DNA from: a virus
Strand: one strand, 5' to 3'
Length of the DNA stretch: 64,000 nucleotides
IMG/VR virus record: IMGVR_UViG_3300024353_000005
Location: 17,675 to 81,674 of that record
The notes beneath the pieces were generated by a model. The model ran no database searches, was not told where the DNA came from, and worked only from the letters and a program-made list of their open reading frames with translations. The first letter of the stretch is position 1; each line of letters starts with the position of its first letter. Below are positions 56,497 to 64,000 of this stretch, one piece after another. A program made the translations under genes and the position numbers.

Positions 56497-57180
56497 ATGT
56501 TATATGAATATGTAAGAGCGATATGTCCGCATATACCATACATACATGAGGAAGTATCTTCTTCTGTGATGACAGATAAAAGTATAGAATGGTGTAGGTG
56601 GGATGATTTGGATGATAGTTTGAAGGTAAATTTTACAAATATATTGTCGGGTGATGACAAAACTATTTTAGATGGTATAGTAGCAACTTGTCCAGAGTAT
56701 TCAGATGAAGTTTCTGAGACCTGTCTCTGTCTGAGAATTTCAGATTTTATCGAAAGTCTAGATGGGGTGAATAATAATATAGATGTTGATAAACTTATTA
56801 ATGTTGAAAATAGTAAAATTGGTAAAAAGGTAACTGGTAATGCAGATAATCAGGATTGTGATTTTGATGCTTTATTGCTACTTCCAAGTAACTTGACTGG
56901 TTTTGCTACAAATGCTATTGAACTTGATATCAGAGCCTCAGATATTACTGGAAATAATAATATGACTATGAGAGTTTATGGGACAAATAATGTTGAAGTT
57001 GGAAGTGGTTTTGATATGACACCAACATCTGCAAACACTTGGCAAACTAAAGTAATAACTGCTTCTCAACTATTAGCAGGAACTTTTACAGCAGGGCAAA
57101 TGTTTAGAATTAGAATTCATATCATAGTAGATAATGCTGATATGATTGATATAAGTGATGGAAAGGTGAAATTTAGTTAA
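56497..57180 (+). CDS. Virion-associated hypothetical protein, 227 aa
   Basis: N-terminus MLYEYVRAICPHIPYIHEEV with several cysteines; the second half looks like a beta-sandwich carbohydrate-binding domain (ELDIRASDITGNNNMTMRVY; TWQTKVITASQLLAGTF). CGGAGG before ATG. Likely tail or fibre component. Confidence 0.6.
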   Translation: MLYEYVRAICPHIPYIHEEVSSSVMTDKSIEWCRWDDLDDSLKVNFTNILSGDDKTILDGIVATCPEYSDEVSETCLCLRISDFIESLDGVNNNIDVDKLINVENSKIGKKVTGNADNQDCDFDALLLLPSNLTGFATNAIELDIRASDITGNNNMTMRVYGTNNVEVGSGFDMTPTSANTWQTKVITASQLLAGTFTAGQMFRIRIHIIVDNADMIDISDGKVKFS

Positions 57181-57182
57181 TT

Positions 57183-58340
57183 ATGCCAGTTACTCTTGGA
57201 ACAAGCACAAATGTTAATGCAACAACATATCCGTTTCAGCGGAAATGCTTCTATACTCAGGGAAAGTTTTGGGTATTTTACTCTGATGGCACGAATTTAG
57301 TTTATTGCACTTCAGCAAATGGAACAACTTGGAACAGTCCTACAACTGTCAGAGCAGGTTTTTATGGGCATTTCTTTTCAATATGGTTTGATGGAACTTA
57401 TGTTCATTATGTTCACTCCCAGACCTCTGTTATTCATTACCGCAGAGGAACTCCAAATGCAGATGGAACAATAACTTGGAGTGCTTCTGAACAGACAGTT
57501 TCTACGGACTCGGATAGTGCCTATGTTCCGCATCTCTCTGTAGATACAAATGGATATGCTTGGATAGGGTACCTTGATTCTGGCTTAAAGGACCAACCTT
57601 GGGTTATTAAGTCTGGAAACAATGATGGAACTTGGGGAACAACACCAGCGGGATTTCCATATAAACTTAATAGTACAGATAATCCATCTTGGAAAGTGTC
57701 TATAGTACCTTTGACTGCTGGCAAGATGCTTGCTGTTTTTAGTTATGATGGAGAAACAGTTCATGCTGAGAGTTGGGATGGTGCAGCATGGAGAGCAGAA
57801 GTAGAAACAACTATAGAGAGTACATACGCTTTTCGCCACTCGGTGTGTGTTCAAGGAGATGATGTGCATGGTGTCTTTTTAGAACACATTTCACATAATA
57901 TATTTTATGCAAGATACGACTATTTGTCTAACGCATGGGTTGGGGAAACAAATGTCCAACCAGCAGCAACAGATGCGTCACCTGCTTTGTGTATTGAACA
58001 AGCCACAAATGATTTGTACTGTTTTTGGATTGACCCACCAGCAAACAATATCTATTATAAGAAGCGTGTTAGTGGAGCATGGGATGCTTCCCCAACAAAT
58101 TGGGTTACTGACCTGACTCTGACAGGCAGCGATAAAATTACTTGTTTCCGTAAAGATTATGGTGGTCATATTGGAGTAGTTTGGATGATTGGGACTGGGA
58201 GTCCTTATGATATAAGATTTGCTATGGATCCCTGGATATCACCCGAAGCAGCAATGGATTTAAGAATAACCATTAAAGATGGAATAGTAACTAAATTAGT
58301 GGATGATGGAGTTTTGACAAAATTGATGGAAGGAAGTTAA
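57183..58340 (+). CDS. Sialidase-like beta-propeller protein, 385 aa
   Basis: Repeated blades with D/N-x-T/Y-W patterns (FYSDGTNLVYCTSANGTTW; VDTNGYAWIGYLDSG; ATNDLYCFWIDPPANNIYYK) suggest a six-blade BNR/sialidase-type propeller. Catalytic residues are not certain, so it may only bind glycans. The C-terminus MDLRITIKDGIVTKL joins the next small fibre proteins. Confidence 0.65.
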   Translation: MPVTLGTSTNVNATTYPFQRKCFYTQGKFWVFYSDGTNLVYCTSANGTTWNSPTTVRAGFYGHFFSIWFDGTYVHYVHSQTSVIHYRRGTPNADGTITWSASEQTVSTDSDSAYVPHLSVDTNGYAWIGYLDSGLKDQPWVIKSGNNDGTWGTTPAGFPYKLNSTDNPSWKVSIVPLTAGKMLAVFSYDGETVHAESWDGAAWRAEVETTIESTYAFRHSVCVQGDDVHGVFLEHISHNIFYARYDYLSNAWVGETNVQPAATDASPALCIEQATNDLYCFWIDPPANNIYYKKRVSGAWDASPTNWVTDLTLTGSDKITCFRKDYGGHIGVVWMIGTGSPYDIRFAMDPWISPEAAMDLRITIKDGIVTKLVDDGVLTKLMEGS

Positions 58341-58357
58341 AAATTTATAATTCATTT

Positions 58358-58528
58358 ATGTATAACAAGCAGGTTTACAATATTTTTCTTATTGTAGTAA
58401 AAAGATATATAGCTATTGCTGTTAGATTTGTAAAAGGATTAATTGACACAATGTTTTATAAAAAGCACGATATTGATGTAAAATTTAGCAAGGCAGATAT
58501 AGAAGTTAAATTTGAAGGGACTAGATAA
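58358..58528 (+). CDS. Small hypothetical protein, 56 aa
   Basis: MYNKQVYNIFLIVVKRYIAI then a basic helix and beta end (DIDVKFSKADIEVKFEGT). Ends in TAATG with the next gene. May be membrane associated; unknown. Confidence 0.5.
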   Translation: MYNKQVYNIFLIVVKRYIAIAVRFVKGLIDTMFYKKHDIDVKFSKADIEVKFEGTR

Positions 58529-58857
58529 TGATAGAGCTTATCCAAAATGACACTAAACCTATTTTGCGTTTTACTTGCAGAGAAAATGGTTGTGGCGAAA
58601 TTGGAGATGTCATTAATTTAACAAGTTGCACTGTCAAATTTATTTTCAGAAAAGCCTTTGGTGTTGATACATATAAATTTAAACGATTATGTGATATTAC
58701 AGATGCAATAAATGGAGTCTGCGAATACAGCTGGGAAGCGACTGATTTGAATACTATTGGTAATTTTCTTGGGGAGATAGAGATTACTTTTCCTGATGGT
58801 AAAATCCAGAGCAATTATAATACAATAAATTTTAAAATAAAGAAAGAGTTAGGCTGA
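58528..58857 (+). CDS. Baseplate upper protein-like (BppU N-domain-like), 109 aa
   Basis: Ig-like strands: MIELIQNDTKPILRFTCREN, VINLTSCTVKFIFRKAFG, GVCEYSWEATDLNTIGNFLG, EIEITFPDGKIQSNYNTINF. This is the pattern of the BppU/DUF2479 N-terminal domain of baseplate proteins that attach receptor-binding parts. Confidence 0.68.
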   Translation: MIELIQNDTKPILRFTCRENGCGEIGDVINLTSCTVKFIFRKAFGVDTYKFKRLCDITDAINGVCEYSWEATDLNTIGNFLGEIEITFPDGKIQSNYNTINFKIKKELG

Positions 58858-59312
58858 TGGGCGAGGCTGTTCCTAAATATCCTGATAACATCGATAATAA
58901 TTCTTCTCTAATAGAAGCCAAAGATAATAAATTTACAACATTAATTACAAGTGTTGATGCAGTTGCTACTATTTTTGAAGTTGATAGCACTGATGGTTTT
59001 CCAGATACTGGTTATATTAGTATAAATGGGGAAATTGTTCGCTATCTGGAAAAGGATGCTGCACACTTTGGTACAGTTGCTAATCTATTAGAGAGAGGTA
59101 TGCAAGAAACTGCGGCATCACCTCACGAAGCTGGGGATAGAGTTTATCTTAATGTATTGGCTATCCATCATAATGTTTTAAAGGATGCAGTAATAAAAGT
59201 TGAAGAAGAACTTGGGACTAATCCAAAAGGTTCATTTACGAATGTAAAAGAGAGAATTGATAAATTGCTCAAATATGACCCAGATTACAGGGCGTTTAAT
59301 GTTGAGCAATAG
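58857..59312 (+). CDS. Virion-associated hypothetical protein, 151 aa
   Basis: VPKYPDNIDNNSSLIEAKDN then FPDTGYISINGEIVRYLEKD, ERGMQETAASPHEAGDRVYL. The FPxxGyixIdxEixxY pattern occurs in phage structural (fibre/baseplate) proteins. Coupled to the previous gene (TGATGG). Confidence 0.65.
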   Translation: MGEAVPKYPDNIDNNSSLIEAKDNKFTTLITSVDAVATIFEVDSTDGFPDTGYISINGEIVRYLEKDAAHFGTVANLLERGMQETAASPHEAGDRVYLNVLAIHHNVLKDAVIKVEEELGTNPKGSFTNVKERIDKLLKYDPDYRAFNVEQ

Positions 59313-59320
59313 GAAATATA

Positions 59321-60205
59321 ATGCCAACTGGAATTTATAAAAGAAAATATGATTTTGTAACTAAAGAATTTTTAATTAGAGAGTATGTTAAAAATAGAAA
59401 ATCTAGATCGCAGATAGGAAGGGAATTGGGTTGCAGTAAGCATGTTATAAGAAACAAATTGGTGAAATTTAATATTTTAATGAGAACTTTAAGCGAAGCA
59501 TTGAAAGGCATAAAAAAGAAACCATTTACTAAGGCACACAGAGAAAATATAGCTAAAGCATTTAGGGGTAGAAAAAGAAAACCTTTTACAGAAGTAACCA
59601 GAAGAAAAATGAGTCAAAGAATGACAGAAATATTAAAAGAATTTCCTCGAACTGGTAAAAAAGCAGGCAATTATATTGATAATAGGACTAAAACTAAGCA
59701 TTATTGTATAGAAACTAATTGCAATAATAAGATAAGTCTTAGTAATTGGTACACTGGAAGTAAAAGATGCAACTCTTGTTCTCATCGTTTAGCTGGATTA
59801 AGGTGTTGGAAAGATCCAATTTATCGAGAAAAACAAATAAAAGCTAGCTTTAAAGGATTAGATGTAAAGCCAAATAAATCTGAAAAACAGTTGAATAGAT
59901 TGCTCCAAGAATCATTGCCCAAGGAATATAAATTTGTTGGTGATGGTCAAATATTTATTAATGGTTTCGTTCCAGATTTTATAAACATCAATGGGCAGAA
60001 AAAACTCATTGAATTTTTTGGGAGTTTTTGGCACTCAAAGAAATGGATAGGTAGAACTAAAAAGCAGGAAGAACAGAGAAGAATTAAACACTTTGCTAAA
60101 TACGGTTATCAAACTTTAATAGTATGGGAACATGAATTAAATGATTTAGATAAGATAAGAGAAAAAGTGCTTATCTTTAACAAAAGGGAGGTAAGCTGTG
60201 GATAA
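59321..60205 (+). CDS. Homing endonuclease, NUMOD-like plus Vsr-like nuclease, 294 aa
   Basis: HTH start (KSRSQIGRELGCSKHVIRNK), NUMOD3-type repeats (PFTKAHRENIAKAFRGRKRK; PFTEVTRRKMSQRM), a zinc ribbon (CIETNCNN...CNSCSHR), then a Vsr-like domain (PNKSEKQLNRLL, GFVPDFIN, KKLIEFFGSFWHSKKW, YQTLIVWEHELNDLDKIRE). Paralogue of 24684-25397 in both the HTH and nuclease parts. Sits in the fibre gene run. Confidence 0.82.
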   Translation: MPTGIYKRKYDFVTKEFLIREYVKNRKSRSQIGRELGCSKHVIRNKLVKFNILMRTLSEALKGIKKKPFTKAHRENIAKAFRGRKRKPFTEVTRRKMSQRMTEILKEFPRTGKKAGNYIDNRTKTKHYCIETNCNNKISLSNWYTGSKRCNSCSHRLAGLRCWKDPIYREKQIKASFKGLDVKPNKSEKQLNRLLQESLPKEYKFVGDGQIFINGFVPDFININGQKKLIEFFGSFWHSKKWIGRTKKQEEQRRIKHFAKYGYQTLIVWEHELNDLDKIREKVLIFNKREVSCG

Positions 60206-60410
60206 GACGAGAGCAAAGATAGAGAAAGTTGGTGTTTGTTGGAAAAGACTTTTTAAGAATAAAAAATCAGGACTTAAATTGTCAATTCGAAAAGAGATAC
60301 TTGTAGCTTTTGAAAATTCTCGTAAGAAGAAAGATACGGATCCCGATTATGTGATTTGCAAATTTATCGATGAACCAGACGAGAAAAAGGTAGAAGCGAA
60401 AAAGGAATAA
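60198..60410 (+). CDS. Small basic protein with GTG start, 70 aa
   Basis: GTG 60198 has GGGAGG 7 bp before it, inside the end of the homing endonuclease. Basic helices (KTRAKIEKVGVCWKRLFKNK) and charged tail. Unknown. Confidence 0.55.
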   Translation: MDKTRAKIEKVGVCWKRLFKNKKSGLKLSIRKEILVAFENSRKKKDTDPDYVICKFIDEPDEKKVEAKKE

Positions 60411-60470
60411 CTATGAAAAATTTTATTAATATAGTAACAAAAAATCAATTGAGCAGGAGGTGAAAATATT

Positions 60471-61325
60471 ATGGCAACTAATTATAGGGTAAATGTAAGA
60501 GATATATTCTCGTTTCAGGAAACTGTAAAAGATAAAGACCTAACCACATCTCCCATAGCAGTTAAGGGTGATCGTTATATTATCGCTGGCACTGGTGGGC
60601 AGTGGTCAGCTTTTGCGGTTAATGATATAGTTTATTGTTCTACTGCAGGCGATGCTGGAACAGCAGTTTGGCAGAAAATAACGCCAACAGAAGGCTATAT
60701 ATGTTGGGTAGATGATGAGAACGAGTATTACAAATTTGATGGAGCCAACTGGTCAGAATATTTAGGGCAAACTGGTCCGACAGGTCCACAGGGAACTCAA
60801 GGCCCTACAGGTTTACAGGGTGTACAGGGTGAAACTGGCCCACAAGGTCCTCAAGGTGTAACTGGTCCTCAAGGAGTGCAGGGTATAACTGGTTCGCAGG
60901 GAGTTCAAGGAACTACAGGTCCTACTGGTCTTCAAGGAACTCAGGGTAAGACGGGTCCGACTGGACTTCAAGGTGTCCAAGGTACAACTGGAGCTACAGG
61001 TGCAACAGGTTTACAGGGAGTTCAAGGTACCACTGGCCCTACTGGATTACAAGGTTCACAGGGTGAAACAGGACCAACTGGTTTACAAGGTAAAACTGGA
61101 CTCACAGGTCCTCAAGGAGTTCAAGGTATTACAGGACCCACTGGTCCGCAGGGAACTCAAGGTACTCAGGGAGAAACTGGAGCAACTGGACCTCAGGGAA
61201 AAACTGGACCAACAGGTCTCCAAGGTGTACAAGGTGAGACAGGTGTTACAGGTCCGCAAGGTCCCTCAGGCCCCGATGCTACTTATGATGCAGACTACAA
61301 ATGCCTCATAATTTCAGCTAGTTAA
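60471..61325 (+). CDS. Collagen-like fibre protein with DUF2793-like N-terminus, 284 aa
   Basis: GAGGTG before ATG. N-terminus [47 protein letters not shown] is DUF2793-like (attachment part of phage fibres). Residues 100-270 are Gly-x-y repeats with Q-G at every third turn; the end is [19 protein letters not shown]. Confidence 0.78.
   Translation: MATNYRVNVRDIFSFQETVKDKDLTTSPIAVKGDRYIIAGTGGQWSAFAVNDIVYCSTAGDAGTAVWQKITPTEGYICWVDDENEYYKFDGANWSEYLGQTGPTGPQGTQGPTGLQGVQGETGPQGPQGVTGPQGVQGITGSQGVQGTTGPTGLQGTQGKTGPTGLQGVQGTTGATGATGLQGVQGTTGPTGLQGSQGETGPTGLQGKTGLTGPQGVQGITGPTGPQGTQGTQGETGATGPQGKTGPTGLQGVQGETGVTGPQGPSGPDATYDADYKCLIISAS
60771..61278 (+). repeat. Long collagen-like (Gly-x-y) coding repeat
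   Basis: More than 50 in-frame triplets [15 protein letters not shown]. Codon choice varies between copies, so it is an old repeat under protein-level selection. Confidence 0.82.
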
Positions 61326-61397
61326 TATATTGAGAGGGGAGAAAATGCTTCCCTCTCTTCCAACCAGTAAAACTGGTAAAAATATAAGGGTATAGAA

Positions 61398-62996
<1,599 letters not shown>

Positions 62997-63006
62997 GGTA
63001 AAATAA

Positions 63007-64000
63007 TGTGTGCTAAAATTTTATATACAGATTTATTTGAATATGCAAATGATGCAGCAGCCCAAGCTGCTTGGGTTACAGATGCTGCTGGTTTGGAAAT
63101 AGATTATATGGAATATGCTACCGATGGAGCAGCTCAGGCTGCTTATGTAAGTAGTGATACAGATGTTGGTTATGGGCTTAATGTTCTCACTGGTGGGACA
63201 GCAAGTGCCGAAAGTTCACATGCCTCTTTTCCTCCCGCTAATGCTTTTGATGAAAATACTGCAACTGATTGGGTTACCGCAGATAGCGTGCTAACCTCGT
63301 GGCTTAAATACGACCTCGGTGTGGGTCAGTCCCATACACTTGCGAAATATGTAATTACATTTAGAAACCATCCCGACACTTCACAATCTCCGAGAGACTG
63401 GACATTTCAAGGTTCAAACAACGATTCTGATTGGGATACTTTAGATACGCAAGTTGACCAGACTTTTACACAAGCTGAAGAAAAATCTTATACTTTTGCT
63501 AATTCAACAGCTTATAGATATTATCGGTTAGACATAACAGAAAATAATGGAAGCGTCAGCTATTTAGGTCTTGCTGAATTAGAAGGAATGGAAATAGGCA
63601 CAGTGCAAAACCTCCAATGTTATTCCGAAGACACCATAAAAGAGCAAGGTGATTATTCTCTAAAAGCAATAGCAGTACAAACAGATTCTTTGAATGATAC
63701 TTTAACAAAATCAGGATTATCAATAGACTTAACCGATATAGACGAATTAAAACTAGATGTGTATGCCTCTCGAACAGGGACTAATTTACAATTACAAATA
63801 CATGACTCTGGTGGAACTACTTCCACTAAAGACATAGTAATATCTCAAGTTGATACTTGGACTGAAATTACTTGGGATATAAGTGGAATAGCTAATGCAG
63901 ACAAAGACAATATAGACCAAATAATTATAAAAATAATAAATGCCGATAGTGCAAATACTTTTTATGTAGATAATTTTAGAGTGGAAGTGGATTTACAATG
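63007..64000 (+). CDS. Discoidin (F5/8 type C)-like carbohydrate-binding virion protein; runs to window edge
   Basis: Open for 331 codons to the edge. It starts MCAKILYTDLFEYANDAAAQ with a tandem NDAAAQAAWV/TDGAAQAAYV repeat. ASFPPANAFDENTATDWVTA, then WLKYDLGVGQSHTLAKYVIT, YRYYRLDITENNGSVSYLGL is an F5/8C (CBM32-like) domain; a second jelly-roll (LKAIAVQTDSLNDTL; WTEITWDISGIANADKDNI) follows. Probably part of the host-recognition apparatus. Confidence 0.8.

Noticed and set aside
60771-61278. Repeat tract as a CRISPR array
   Set aside because: The repeats are in-frame Gly-x-y codons without unique spacers of fixed length.
60973-61311. 112-codon frame inside the collagen-like repeat
   Set aside because: An artefact of the repeat read in another frame.

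Overview
The window looks like the interior of a tailed double-stranded DNA phage genome (Caudoviricetes) that is low in G+C and very densely packed. It holds an HK97-type portal, a prohead protease with a nested scaffold, a major capsid protein, long virion and tail-fibre genes with collagen-like repeats, a primase-helicase, and a uracil-glycosylase/DNA-polymerase fusion that runs off the left edge. No integrase, tRNA, rRNA or CRISPR array was found. The terminase, tail tube and tape measure are not in the window. The host is unknown. Two hints point to a Gram-negative-like, c-di-GMP-using bacterium, possibly of the PVC/Omnitrophota lineage: a protein resembling the small basic protein family of those bacteria (3469-3759), and bacterial-type c-di-GMP-I riboswitches.

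Layout. All genes from 1 to 42.5 kb are on the minus strand, and all from 43.6 to 64 kb are on the plus strand. They diverge from a 1-kb regulatory region rich in palindromes. The minus strand is divided by strong sigma70-like promoters of nearly one design (TTGACA, 17 bp, TATACT), several of them overlapping the stop codon of the preceding gene. Reading downstream along the minus strand: 42.5-33.4 kb encodes mostly tiny proteins (many zinc ribbons or single membrane helices, a ComM C-terminal homologue, two zinc-metalloprotease-like proteins). 33.3-27.6 kb encodes more small proteins and ends in a REC-GGDEF-HD-GYP c-di-GMP enzyme. 27.6-0 kb encodes a sigma-like regulator, exported proteins, the replication genes, a Vsr-like homing endonuclease, peptide deformylase, a proteasome-like Ntn hydrolase, a membrane trypsin-like protease, a 1253-residue glycosyltransferase/methyltransferase, a sugar-nucleotide dehydrogenase, MgtC, ClpP, two DNA methyltransferases, an ERCC4 nuclease and the UDG-polymerase.

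The most striking feature is at 27.29-27.60 kb. A strong promoter is followed by two tandem c-di-GMP-I (GEMM) riboswitches, each fused to its own intrinsic terminator, placed at the head of the whole 27-kb replication and host-takeover operon. The gene ending 5 bp upstream of that promoter encodes an apparently intact diguanylate cyclase/phosphodiesterase. The virus thus appears to carry both the maker/breaker and the RNA sensor of the second messenger, wired to gate its replication operon.

The plus-strand module is also unusual. Between portal and protease lie a 1164-residue ATP-dependent DNA-ligase-like protein, with duplicated nucleotidyltransferase-like and LigD-phosphoesterase-like parts, and an AAA+ ATPase with a C-terminal zinc domain. 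Downstream are the capsid gene, small accessory genes, two homing endonucleases and a run of repeat-rich fibre proteins. The last gene, with a discoidin-like carbohydrate-binding domain, runs off the right edge.
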